A DNA stretch of 64,000 bases from Ruegeria sp. A3M17 (GTDB lineage: Bacteria; Pseudomonadota; Alphaproteobacteria; Rhodobacterales; Rhodobacteraceae): the NCBI RefSeq assembly GCF_003318255.1, contig NZ_QOCF01000014.1, forward strand, positions 1 to 64,000, read 5' to 3'. The position numbers were made by a program, and so were the translations under genes. This document shows positions 43,130-51,480 of the stretch, piece by piece. Each line of letters begins with the position of its first letter. The first letter of the stretch is position 1. The notes beneath the pieces were generated by a model. That model made no database searches. It saw nothing but the letters and a program-made list of their open reading frames with translations, and was not told where the DNA came from.

Positions 43130-45606
43130 GAGGTCACCGTTTGCGTTGAATGGCCTTGCGGGGTGTCAGGCAAGCTGGCCCGGACGCGCCGTAAGCGCAG
43201 CGCATTCGAGACCACAAAAACACTGGACAATGCCATGGCCCCAGCCGCGAGGGCGGGGGACAGCAGGTGGCCGCCAAAGGGGTAAAGTACACCTGCGGCA
43301 ACCGGAATGAGCAAGATGTTGTAGCCAAACGCCCAACCCAGATTTTGCTTGATGTTGCGCATGGTCCTACGGCTGATCTCGAGCGCGTTGGCGACACCGC
43401 GCAGATCGCCGGACATCAGTACGACATCGGCGGTTTCAATGGCCACGTCGGTGCCGGTTCCGATGGCGACACCGATATCCGCCGCCGCCAACGCAGGAGC
43501 ATCATTGATGCCATCCCCGACAAAGGCCAATGCACCGAACGTGTCGCGCAGTGCATTGATCGCTGCAAGCTTGCCATCGGGCAGCACTTCAGCCGTGACA
43601 TGATCTATGCCCAGCTTGTCCGCCAGAGCCTGCGCCGTCCGGGCGTTGTCGCCTGTAACCATCGCCAAGGTCAGCCCCATTTCGTGCAACCGCCCAAGCG
43701 CCTGCACAGTGCCAGGCTTGATCGGGTCCGCGACCGCAAGCATTGCAGCGGCCTGCCCGTCGATTGCCACAAACAAAGGGGTTGCGCCTTCTTCGGCGCG
43801 CTGGTTGGCCTCGGCCATCAGATCCCTGACGGTTATGCCGTTCTGCTCCATCAATCTGGCCGAGCCGATCAACAGCTTATGCCCCTCGACCACAGCCCGA
43901 ACACCCAGCCCTGTGAGCGAGTCAAATACGGATACCTTAGGCAATTCAGATGGTCCGGCACGAGTGATGGCAGTTGCAACGGGATGCTCTGACCGTGCCT
44001 CGACAGCTGCCGCCAAACGCAGAACATTGTCGCGGTCAAAGTCGTTTGCGGTCGTAACACTCTCCAGTTCCGGCCGCCCCAGCGTAAGGGTCCCGGTCTT
44101 GTCCAGCGCGACCACCTTGGCCTGCTGCAACTGCTGCAATGCATCGCCTTTGCGGAACAGCACACCTAATTCTGCCGCGCGGCCGGTGCCGACCATGATC
44201 GAGGTTGGTGTCGCAAGGCCCATGGCGCACGGGCAGGCGATAATCAGAACTGAGACGCCGGCGACCAGCGCCAATGGCAAAGCCGGTTCTGGGCCAACGA
44301 ACAACCAAACGGCGATCGTCAGCAGTGCCACGGCCATCACAATGGGCACAAATCGCGCAGTAATCCGGTCGACCAGCCCTTGGATCGGCAGCTTCGCCCC
44401 CTGCGCCTGTTCGACCATGTGGATGACCTGCGCCAACACCGTATCGGCACCAACGCGCGTTGCGCGTACCCGCAACGCTCCGGTGCCATTCACCGTACCG
44501 CCAACGACCTGATCCGATGGCGACTTGCCCACCGGCACCGGTTCGCCCGTGATCATGCTTTCGTCCACATAAGAGGTGCCGTCCAGAACCTCGGCATCCA
44601 CGGGAACCCGTTCGCCCGGGCGGATCTGCAGGGTATCGCCTACTGTTATGTCGGCGATGGGGCGATCAATGAAATTTCCGCCCTGTTCGACCCGCGCCGT
44701 TTTGGGCTGCAACCCAACCAGCTTGCGGATCGCGGCCCCGGTCCGGCCTTTGGCGCGCGCTTCCATGACCCGGCCCAGCAGTATGAGAACCACGATGACA
44801 GAGGCGGCCTCGAAATACACATTGGCGCTGCCTTGCGGCAGGATCTGCGGGGCGAAGGTTGCGGCGACAGAAAACAAATAGGCGGCCCCCGTTCCCAAAG
44901 CGACCAGCGCGTTCATATCGGGCGATCCGCGCATCAGTGACGGGATCCCCTTGGCATAGAACACGCGTCCGGGGCCAATCAATATGGCCGAGGTCAGTGC
45001 GAACTGGATGAGGTAGCTGGTTTGCGTGCCGATTGTGGCCTGGACCCAATGGTGGAAGGCCGGGATCATATGCCCGCCCATCTCAAGAATGAAAACTGGC
45101 AAGGCCAATACCGCTGCGAAGATCGTCGCGCGGGTCAGCGCATGCGCTTCGTCGGATTTCGTGTGGTCTGTTTGGTCAACCGTCATGCTGTCCGCCACGC
45201 GCGCAGGGTATCCCGCTGCCTCAGTCAAACTGGCCAGCTTTTGCGGATCGGTGGCGCCATCGATAAACGTGACCACAGCGGTTTCGGTCGCAAGGTTAAC
45301 CTGTGCGTCGACGACCGCAGGATCAGCGGTCAGCGCGTTCTCGATCTTTGCCACGCATGAGGTGCAGGTCATCCCGCCAATTTTCAGGGTCGTCTGCTTG
45401 CTGGCCGCCGGATACCCGGCGTTGCTCAGGGCGTCAGTCAGTGCGTTGATCGGCCCGGTATGTGTGACCTGCGCCGTTTCGGTCGCGAAGTTGACCGAGG
45501 CGTCGGTCACTTCTGGCACCGATTGCAATGCGGCTTCTACACTCCCCACGCAGGACGCGCAGGACATGCCCGAGATTTTGAGTTGTGTTGTTTGCGGCGT
45601 AGCCAT
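43126..45606 (-). CDS. copA: Copper-exporting P1B-type ATPase
   Basis: Pump of 826 residues with two N-terminal metal-binding domains (GMSCASC at 13-19 and GMTCTSC at 78-84), eight membrane helices, the CPC metal channel motif ACPCAMGLATP (about residue 457), and D501 in DKTGTLTLG for phosphorylation. It exports Cu(I) from the cytoplasm. ATG 45606 has AGGACGAG upstream. Followed by cueR in the same operon and preceded by a CueR-type operator. Confidence 0.95.
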   Translation of the reverse strand: MATPQTTQLKISGMSCASCVGSVEAALQSVPEVTDASVNFATETAQVTHTGPINALTDALSNAGYPAASKQTTLKIGGMTCTSCVAKIENALTADPAVVDAQVNLATETAVVTFIDGATDPQKLASLTEAAGYPARVADSMTVDQTDHTKSDEAHALTRATIFAAVLALPVFILEMGGHMIPAFHHWVQATIGTQTSYLIQFALTSAILIGPGRVFYAKGIPSLMRGSPDMNALVALGTGAAYLFSVAATFAPQILPQGSANVYFEAASVIVVLILLGRVMEARAKGRTGAAIRKLVGLQPKTARVEQGGNFIDRPIADITVGDTLQIRPGERVPVDAEVLDGTSYVDESMITGEPVPVGKSPSDQVVGGTVNGTGALRVRATRVGADTVLAQVIHMVEQAQGAKLPIQGLVDRITARFVPIVMAVALLTIAVWLFVGPEPALPLALVAGVSVLIIACPCAMGLATPTSIMVGTGRAAELGVLFRKGDALQQLQQAKVVALDKTGTLTLGRPELESVTTANDFDRDNVLRLAAAVEARSEHPVATAITRAGPSELPKVSVFDSLTGLGVRAVVEGHKLLIGSARLMEQNGITVRDLMAEANQRAEEGATPLFVAIDGQAAAMLAVADPIKPGTVQALGRLHEMGLTLAMVTGDNARTAQALADKLGIDHVTAEVLPDGKLAAINALRDTFGALAFVGDGINDAPALAAADIGVAIGTGTDVAIETADVVLMSGDLRGVANALEISRRTMRNIKQNLGWAFGYNILLIPVAAGVLYPFGGHLLSPALAAGAMALSSVFVVSNALRLRRVRASLPDTPQGHSTQTVTS

Positions 45607-45643
45607 GCGACTCGTCCTGATGTCTGATCTGCCCTCCAAATGG

Positions 45644-45664
45644 GGGTTCCAGTCACGGGAAGGT
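45644..45664 (-). promoter_or_regulatory. CueR-type operator of copA
   Basis: On the minus strand ACCTTCC-N7-GGAACCC follows CTTG, closely like the E. coli copA operator (ACCTTCC-N7-GGAAGGT after CTTG). The TTGACC forms a -35 box with the long spacer typical of MerR-controlled promoters. It lies 38 bases before the copA start, giving copA its own promoter. Confidence 0.7.
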
Positions 45665-45708
45665 CAAGGGGTTTCGTGGGTTTTCTTTCCGTAGCCCTCG
45701 CGTTGGCG

Positions 45709-45870
45709 TCACCTGTTTGCAAATACTTCCAACAAGAGTGAGTTGTAAGTTTCTGGCGGGGGCGGTCTGACAGCCTCGGGTGAAGCAAAGAATGCAACCG
45801 ACACGGCGGCCGTGGTCAGCGCAATGCCTACAAGAATGAATCCGGCCATATTCATTGAAGATCGCGACAT
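45709..45870 (-). CDS. Small single-span membrane protein
   Basis: A 53-residue protein with one membrane helix (NMAGFILVGIALTTAAVSVAF) and a short Pro-rich C-terminus (RPPPPETY). AGGAC lies nine bases upstream of ATG 45870. It sits between the PNPOx-like gene and the copA operator. I do not recognise the family; the position suggests a possible role with copA, but it might belong to the upstream gene group. Confidence 0.55.
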   Translation of the reverse strand: MSRSSMNMAGFILVGIALTTAAVSVAFFASPEAVRPPPPETYNSLLLEVFANR

Positions 45871-45912
45871 GGGCAAAGTCCTGGTTTGAGAGGTTCATCA
45901 GGCGCTGTTGGG

Positions 45913-46533
45913 TCAGGACCGTTTGGCCAGCTCCTGCTTCAACCTGTCGTTTTCGGCCTGAAGTTGCGCCAATTGCTGCCCTAGCGAGTTCAGATGTGGA
46001 CGAAGCTCGGCCTCGGTAAAGCGGGGCGTGATGTGGCGCGGGCAGTTCCAGTCCAGCCCTTCGACGCGGATGATGACGGCGCGTTCAGCCGGGGCATCGG
46101 CACCGTCAGGATAAAGGCTGGTCGTGGCATCTTCGCCCTCGGTGAACGCGACCCGGCCAAGGATTTTCAGGCGTCGCCGATTGGCGTAATCCATCAGGAT
46201 CATTGCAACCCGGTCATTACCGTCCAAGTTTCCGCGCGAGATATACTGTTTGTTGCCCGAAAAGTCGGCATAACCGATTGTCTGCGGTCCCAGAACTTTG
46301 AGAAACCCGGTCGGTCCGCCACGGTATTGCACATATGGCCAACCCGTTTCGGACACGGTGGATTGATAAAACCCGTCCCGCGCTTCGATAAACGCCTTTT
46401 CAGGCTCGCCGATTTCGTGGCCTTGCTGCGGGCCACTTTCGATGAATTTGGCATAGGTCTTGGCAGACCCCATCCGTTCCTGATGGGCGCGGACGGCAGG
46501 GGTGAAGGTCAGTTCGGAAAAGGCGCGAGGCAT
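45913..46533 (-). CDS. Pyridoxamine 5'-phosphate oxidase-family protein
   Basis: About 206 residues with the split-barrel FMN-binding fold (FYQSTVSETGWPYVQYRGGP, GYADFSGNKQYISRGNL, RVAMILMDYANRRRLKILGR) and a C-terminal coiled region (HLNSLGQQLAQLQAENDRLKQELA). It belongs to the broad PNPOx-like group rather than to PdxH. ATG 46533 has AGGACA six bases upstream. It is in the operon with the DUF1348 gene, downstream of the TetR-controlled promoter; a redox or electrophile-response role is likely. Confidence 0.88.
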   Translation of the reverse strand: MPRAFSELTFTPAVRAHQERMGSAKTYAKFIESGPQQGHEIGEPEKAFIEARDGFYQSTVSETGWPYVQYRGGPTGFLKVLGPQTIGYADFSGNKQYISRGNLDGNDRVAMILMDYANRRRLKILGRVAFTEGEDATTSLYPDGADAPAERAVIIRVEGLDWNCPRHITPRFTEAELRPHLNSLGQQLAQLQAENDRLKQELAKRS

Positions 46534-46544
46534 GAGATGTCCTT

Positions 46545-47009
46545 TCAAAGTTCCAGATCGGACAGGCCGGGGTGATCGTCGGGACGGGGGCCTTGCGGCC
46601 AGAAAAACATACGTTCGGTTTCCGCAATCGGCAGGTCGTTCAGCGATGCGTGCCGTTCGGCCATTCGACCATCTTCGGCAAATCGCCAGTTTTCGTTGCC
46701 ATAAGACCGGAACCACTGGCCGCTGTCGTCACGCCATTCATATGTGTAGCGTACCGCAACGCGGTCACCGGAAAAGGCCCACAGCTCCTTTATCAACCGA
46801 TAGTCCAATTCCTTGTGCCACTTGCGTGTCAGAAAGGCATGGATGTCTGCATGGCCGCTTAGGAATTCTGCCCGGTTTCGCCACTGGCTGTCTTCCGTAT
46901 AGGCCGGGGTCACGACATCTGCATCACGGCTGTTCCAAGCGTTTTCCGCCAATCGCACTTTTTGCGTTGCGGTTTCCAGAGTGAACGGGGGCAGAGGAGG
47001 ACGGTTCAT
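46545..47009 (-). CDS. DUF1348 (NTF2-like) protein
   Basis: Protein of 154 residues of the nuclear-transport-factor-2-like family DUF1348, beginning [20 protein letters not shown] with [20 protein letters not shown] and [20 protein letters not shown]. Members bind small molecules in a cone-shaped pocket; the function is unknown. ATG 47009 matches the usual family start; a GTG at 47024 overlapping the stop of a 27-residue leader frame is an alternative. Part of the TetR-controlled unit with the PNPOx-like gene. Confidence 0.88.
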   Translation of the reverse strand: MNRPPLPPFTLETATQKVRLAENAWNSRDADVVTPAYTEDSQWRNRAEFLSGHADIHAFLTRKWHKELDYRLIKELWAFSGDRVAVRYTYEWRDDSGQWFRSYGNENWRFAEDGRMAERHASLNDLPIAETERMFFWPQGPRPDDHPGLSDLEL

Positions 47010-47020
47010 TTGTAGGTCTT

Positions 47021-47104
47021 TCACGTCAGAGAAGCCGCCATCAAGGCGATGGTCAAAAGAAGGGGGATGTACTGGTGCGAGAGAGGTCTGGTGCGGCGTC
47101 TCAT
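47021..47104 (-). CDS. 27-residue leader frame
   Basis: A short frame starting [20 protein letters not shown] with AGGAG seven bases before ATG 47104 and a hydrophobic C-terminal half. Its stop overlaps an in-frame GTG of the DUF1348 gene (GTGA), which could couple translation. It begins directly downstream of two TetR-type operators. It may be a small membrane peptide, a leader or a chance frame. Confidence 0.4.
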   Translation of the reverse strand: MRRRTRPLSHQYIPLLLTIALMAASLT

Positions 47105-47120
47105 ATTTTCGCTCCTGAGT

Positions 47121-47164
47121 TTACTGATCGGTACACTGTGCCTTGAATGTGTACAGATCGGTAA
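47121..47164. promoter_or_regulatory. Two TetR-type operator boxes
   Basis: Box 1 at 47121-47134 (TTACTGATCGGTAC) and box 2 at 47151-47164 (GTACAGATCGGTAA) are spaced 30 bases apart and match the palindromic pattern GTAC-NGATCNG-GTAC. A third copy lies at 47281-47294 before the TetR gene. They flank the likely promoter of the DUF1348-PNPOx unit. Confidence 0.7.
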
Positions 47165-47280
47165 CCTTTTTCAAGGTTTGAGTTGGATTTATTTGACTCC
47201 GGATTTGCGTCTCCTAAGGGGAGTATGTGAAAACAGCAGGTTAGGCTGCGTCTGTTGCAGCCATCGACATGGTGCATTAT

Positions 47281-47294
47281 GTACCGATCAGTAC
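47281..47294. promoter_or_regulatory. TetR-type operator box 3
   Basis: GTACCGATCAGTAC, the reverse-complement form of box 1, sits 17 bases before the TetR start. Its place fits self-repression of the regulator. Confidence 0.7.
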
Positions 47295-47310
47295 ATACAG
47301 GAGCTAAAAG

Positions 47311-47874
47311 ATGCGCCCGAACAAACGTGACGAGCTGGTCCACAAGGCTTTGCAGGTCTTCTATCGTGACGGCTTTCACGCCACCGGCATGGACAAGTTG
47401 GTGGTCGAGACGGGCGTGTCGAAAACGTCGATGTACAAACATTTCCGTACCAAGGAAGAGCTGATCCTGGCGGCATTGCAGTTGCGGGATGGGAACTTTC
47501 GCAAATGGTTTCTGCAACGGGTTGATGAACTAGCCGATACACCGGCCGAACGGCTGATCGCCAGTTTCGATGTGCTGGGCGAATGGTTCCAGGAGGACAG
47601 CTTTCGCGGATGCATGTTCATCAAAGCGGGCGCAGAGTATCAGGAACAAGATCACGCAATCCATGTGCAAGCAGCCGAGCACAAGCATCTGATGCTCGAA
47701 TTCCTCACCGATTTGGCCCGCAAGGCAGGCGCACGTAATCCCGATGCATTGGGATGCCAGCTGCTTCTCTTGCAAGAGGGCGCAATCGTTACGGCCGTCC
47801 TGGTAAAAAGTTGCGATCCCGCGCGAGACGCAAAGGCAGCGGCACAGGTCCTGCTGGATAATGCCCTGGCTTGA
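47311..47874 (+). CDS. TetR/AcrR family regulator
   Basis: Regulator of 187 residues with N-terminal helix-turn-helix (VHKALQVFYRDGFHATGMDK, GVSKTSMYKHFRTKEELILA) and a ligand-binding C-terminus with a Cys in FRGCMFIKAG. The Cys and the neighbouring redox-type genes recall TetR proteins that sense electrophiles (NemR-like). It reads away from the DUF1348-PNPOx genes; three matching operator boxes lie in the gap, so it most likely represses both sides. Confidence 0.92.
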   Translation: MRPNKRDELVHKALQVFYRDGFHATGMDKLVVETGVSKTSMYKHFRTKEELILAALQLRDGNFRKWFLQRVDELADTPAERLIASFDVLGEWFQEDSFRGCMFIKAGAEYQEQDHAIHVQAAEHKHLMLEFLTDLARKAGARNPDALGCQLLLLQEGAIVTAVLVKSCDPARDAKAAAQVLLDNALA

Positions 47875-48000
47875 TCGGGTTTAAACCTGTGAACGTAAGG
47901 TCTTGTGCGAAAAAGACGTTGCGTAGCAATCCCGTGGATGGGTTGGTTTGCGCGGTGCCCAACGCTACCCTTATCGAAATTCGATTTGGGAGAAACCTAC

Positions 48001-49158
48001 ATGTCGCTATTCAAGCCAACCGCCAACTGGGTCACTGACGAACATCAGATGTTTGCCGAAATGGCAAACCGGTTCATGGACGACGAACTTGTACCCAATA
48101 TCGAACGCTGGAACCAAAACGGCATGGTCGATCGCGAGTTCTGGAACAAGGCCGGGGACATGGGGCTGATGGCCGGTGCGATTGCCGAGGAATATGGTGG
48201 CGTTGGCGGCGGGATTGGATTTGACGCGGTCACGATGTACGGGCAAGCCGCACGCGGTGACTCGGGTTGGGGCTTTGGAATTCAATCGATCGTTGTTCAT
48301 TACCTGAACGCCTATGGCAGCGAGGATCAAAAGCACAAATGGCTGCCCCGCCTGGCATCCGGTGAAATGGTCGCCGCTTTGGCCATGACCGAGCCGGGAA
48401 CAGGTTCGGACGTTCAGTCCGTTCGCACCACTGCAGACAAGGACGGAAATTCCTATCGTTTGAACGGGTCAAAGATCTTTATCACCAACGGCCAATCCGC
48501 CGATTTGATCCTGGTGGCCGCAAAGACGGATAAATCGCAAGGATCCAAGGGCGTTTCTCTGATCGCCGTAGAAACAGACGGCGCAGAAGGGTTTCGCCGG
48601 GGCCGTAACCTCAAGAAACTGGGGATGAAGGCCAACGATACGGCCGAGCTGTTCTTTGAAGACGTCAAGGTTCCGATGACGAACCTGATCGGACCTGAGG
48701 AAGGTCAGGGCTTCTATCAGATGATGAAGCAACTGCCCTGGGAACGCCTGACCATCGGTATCATGGCGCTGGGCGCGATCGATTTCGCAATTGCCGAGAC
48801 AGTGCGTTATACGCAAGAACGCAAGGCTTTTGGCCAGCGCGTTATGGACTTTCAGAACACGCGTTTCAAACTGGCCGAGTGCAAAACCAAGGCCGAGGTT
48901 CTGCGCAGTTTCGTAAATGACTGCATTGCGCAGCTTGAGGCCGGTACATTGGATGCGGCGACGGCTTCTATGGTGAAATACTGGGGTTCCGAAGTGCAGA
49001 ACGAGATCATGCACGAATGCCTTCAGTTGTTCGGTGGTTACGGGTTCATGATGGAATACCCGATTGCCCGGCTTTATGCGGATGCGCGGGTGCAGATGAT
49101 CTATGGCGGCACCAACGAGATCATGAAAGAACTGATCGCCCGTTCGCTGGACAATTAA
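48001..49158 (+). CDS. Acyl-CoA dehydrogenase (LCAD-like)
   Basis: FAD enzyme of 385 residues with TEPGTGSDVQSVRT, GSKIFITNGQSADLIL and RTQ-like ERKAFGQRVMDFQ motifs. The usual YEGT is YGGTNEIMKELIAR, the same as long-chain acyl-CoA dehydrogenase, where the catalytic Glu lies instead on an earlier helix; that Glu is present as E244 or so in LPWERLTIG. So the enzyme is probably active and of the ACADL branch. GGGAG lies nine bases before ATG 48001. It stands alone after the TetR gene. Confidence 0.92.
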   Translation: MSLFKPTANWVTDEHQMFAEMANRFMDDELVPNIERWNQNGMVDREFWNKAGDMGLMAGAIAEEYGGVGGGIGFDAVTMYGQAARGDSGWGFGIQSIVVHYLNAYGSEDQKHKWLPRLASGEMVAALAMTEPGTGSDVQSVRTTADKDGNSYRLNGSKIFITNGQSADLILVAAKTDKSQGSKGVSLIAVETDGAEGFRRGRNLKKLGMKANDTAELFFEDVKVPMTNLIGPEEGQGFYQMMKQLPWERLTIGIMALGAIDFAIAETVRYTQERKAFGQRVMDFQNTRFKLAECKTKAEVLRSFVNDCIAQLEAGTLDAATASMVKYWGSEVQNEIMHECLQLFGGYGFMMEYPIARLYADARVQMIYGGTNEIMKELIARSLDN

Positions 49159-49187
49159 CGCAGCCAAAGGGCTCCCGCCTGTCGTCA

Positions 49188-49256
49188 ACGTTTTTGAAAA
49201 ACGTCTCCTCCCGTTGGGCCGGGCAGGTGCGGGCGCAGCCCGCACCTGCCCGGCCC
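49188..49256. repeat. Composite palindromic element with 19-bp perfect hairpin
   Basis: First palindrome at 49188-49204 (ACGTTTTT-G-AAAAACGT). Second at 49216-49256: a 19-base-pair perfect stem GGGCCGGGCAGGTGCGGGC, loop GCA, then its complement. Such a long perfect stem is rare in genes and typical of REP/extragenic palindromes or mobile miniature elements. It lies between the convergent LCAD-like and LysR genes and could also end transcription. Confidence 0.75.
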
Positions 49257-49302
49257 CTCTGCCGTCCGCAGGACGCAAAGCCGGAGGCTGCGCAGTTTTG
49301 GA

Positions 49303-50193
49303 TCAGAATGGGCCAACCTGACCTTGCAGCCATAACCGAAATGACCGTAGCGGTTTGGACTCAGGTCGTGACTGTGGCCAGACCAGAAAGAATTGCCCAA
49401 GGCTGATGCGGGGTCCGTTCCATGCTGGAACCAACCTTTCGGTTTTCAGCTCGTCTTCGATCAGATAGCTGGGCAATAGCGCCGCTCCCAACCCGTGGAT
49501 CGTGGCCTGCACCATAGTCGAGAACTGATCGAACAGCATTCCCTGCATCCCTGATGCGTCACGCCCTTGTGCCGCAAACCATCGCTCCCAAGCGTCTGGT
49601 CGGGTCTCAAGATGCAGCAAAGGGGCTGTCATCAGCCAGATCAAGTCCTGCTCCTGATCGGGCAACAGGTCCGGAGCGCAGACCGGAACCACATCTTCAC
49701 GCATGATCGGCAGGTAGTTGACGCCCGGCCAGTTCTTTTGGCCGAAGTGGATGGCGGCATCAAAATGTTCGGTCTCGAAATCAAACGGTTTGAGGCATGT
49801 GCTCAGGTTTACGGTCACTTCGGGGTGGCGACGGGCAAAATCCTGCAGGCGTGGTGCCAGCCAGTGCATTCCAAAGGCGGGCAGGATGGACAGGTTTAGC
49901 GACCCGCCGGTTGGGTTGGCCTTCAGTTTCAGTGACGCTTGCGCAATCTGGTTCAGCGCTGTGCGCGCCACCTGAACATAGTCTTTCGCGGCGGGGGTCA
50001 GGTGCAATCGCATCTGGTTGCGCTGAATGAGCGCGACGCCCAGTTGGTCCTCCATGGACTTCAGCTGTCGGCTGATCGCGCTTTGGGTCAGAGACAGCTC
50101 CTCGGCTGCAGCCGAGGCACTGCCGAGGCGATCAACCGCCTCCAGTGCCAGAAGGGAGGGGATCGAGGGTAGGAATCGACGGGGCGCAATCAT
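49303..50193 (-). CDS. LysR family transcriptional regulator (GcvA-like)
   Basis: Regulator of 296 residues with helix-turn-helix (IPSLLALEAVDRLGSASAAA, LTQSAISRQLKSMEDQLGV) and effector domain (LPAFGMHWLAPRLQDFARRH). ATG 50193 has GAGG nine bases upstream; ATG 50208 is possible. It is divergent from the aminotransferase-E1-acyltransferase-oxidase operon and is the likely regulator of it. Confidence 0.9.
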   Translation of the reverse strand: MIAPRRFLPSIPSLLALEAVDRLGSASAAAEELSLTQSAISRQLKSMEDQLGVALIQRNQMRLHLTPAAKDYVQVARTALNQIAQASLKLKANPTGGSLNLSILPAFGMHWLAPRLQDFARRHPEVTVNLSTCLKPFDFETEHFDAAIHFGQKNWPGVNYLPIMREDVVPVCAPDLLPDQEQDLIWLMTAPLLHLETRPDAWERWFAAQGRDASGMQGMLFDQFSTMVQATIHGLGAALLPSYLIEDELKTERLVPAWNGPRISLGQFFLVWPQSRPESKPLRSFRLWLQGQVGPF

Positions 50194-50289
50194 ATGACTA
50201 ATCCTCATACCTTTCACACGGAATATCACTGGCAATTGCCGTGCACCAGCCCGATACAGAGGCGTGGATTCCAATGTGGATGTGGGCCA

Positions 50290-51456
50290 ATGACCCTAAC
50301 GACCAGTATTCAAGAGTTTCAGCCCGCCGAACGGTTGGATGGCATTGAGTTATCCGAGATTGTTCGTATCTCAGAGCAGGCCGCGCGCCTTCGCACGCAG
50401 GGTGCCGACGTGATTGCGCTCAGCACTGGTGAGCCTGATTTTCCAACGCCGTCGCATGTTGTTGAGGCGGCCCACCACGCAGCTATTGACGGGCAGACGC
50501 GATACCCCGCAACGGCAGGAACGCCCGCCTTGCGATCAGCGATTGCGATTGAGGCTGGCGCGCGCCCCGAAAATGTAATCGTTTCGACGGGTGCCAAGCA
50601 GGTGTTGTCCTGCGCAATGATGGCAACTCTGAACCCCGGTGATGAAGTGATTATGGCCGCGCCATTCTGGACAAGCTATGCGGATATGGTCAGTTTGGCA
50701 GGCGGTGCTCCCGTAGTTGTCACCTGTCCGGCGACGCAAAAATTCAAACTGACGCCGGATCAGTTGGAGGCCGCGATCACCCCGCGCACGCGTTGGCTGC
50801 TGCTGAATTCGCCGTCCAATCCGACCGGCGCGGTCTATTCCAAGGCGGAATTGCAGGCGCTGGGCGCAATTTTGCAAAAACACCCTCAGGTCTGGGTGAT
50901 TTCTGACGAGATTTATCAACACCTGTCTTTTGTGCCTTTCACGCCCTTTGTGCAGGCCGTTCCCGAATTGGCGGAACGAACCTTGATCGTAAACGGCGTG
51001 TCCAAGGCCTATTCCATGACCGGCTGGCGCATCGGGTGGGGCATTGGCCCTGCTGAGTTGATCAAGGCGATGGTGGCTGTGCAGGGGCAAATCACGTCAG
51101 GGGCGTGTTCGATTGCCCAAGCTGCAGCATTGGAGGCCATCACCGGGCCGCAAGGCTTGCTGGCAGAACGCCGTCAGGCGATGCGAGCGCGCCGCGATCT
51201 GGTTGTCGAAGGGCTGAACGTTGCTGGGTTGGAATGTGCCGTGCCGGATGGCGCGTTTTACGTCTTTCCCAAAACTCATGCGAAAATGGCCACAGACCAT
51301 GAATTCTGTCGCTTTCTGCTGGATGAGGCGGGTGTGGCGCTGGTGCCGGGTCGCGCGTTTGGGATGTCGGGCCATTTGCGGCTTTCTTTTGCCTATGCCA
51401 CCGAAAGCCTGCAAGAAGGTATGCGCCGTATCGCGGACGCTACCGCCAAATTGTAA
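50290..51456 (+). CDS. Class I pyridoxal-phosphate aminotransferase (AspB-like)
   Basis: PLP enzyme of 388 residues, fold type I. The motifs are LSTGEPDFPTPSHV, LLLNSPSNPTGAVYS, VISDEIYQHL and the PLP Lys in NGVSKAYSMTGWRIGW, then RLSFAYATESLQEGM. It probably converts an amino acid to its 2-oxo acid. First gene of the operon with the fused E1, whose substrate would be a 2-oxo acid, so the two steps may follow each other. Confidence 0.93.
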   Translation: MTLTTSIQEFQPAERLDGIELSEIVRISEQAARLRTQGADVIALSTGEPDFPTPSHVVEAAHHAAIDGQTRYPATAGTPALRSAIAIEAGARPENVIVSTGAKQVLSCAMMATLNPGDEVIMAAPFWTSYADMVSLAGGAPVVVTCPATQKFKLTPDQLEAAITPRTRWLLLNSPSNPTGAVYSKAELQALGAILQKHPQVWVISDEIYQHLSFVPFTPFVQAVPELAERTLIVNGVSKAYSMTGWRIGWGIGPAELIKAMVAVQGQITSGACSIAQAAALEAITGPQGLLAERRQAMRARRDLVVEGLNVAGLECAVPDGAFYVFPKTHAKMATDHEFCRFLLDEAGVALVPGRAFGMSGHLRLSFAYATESLQEGMRRIADATAKL

Positions 51457-51480
51457 CCAAGTAAGACCGGAAGACACCCA

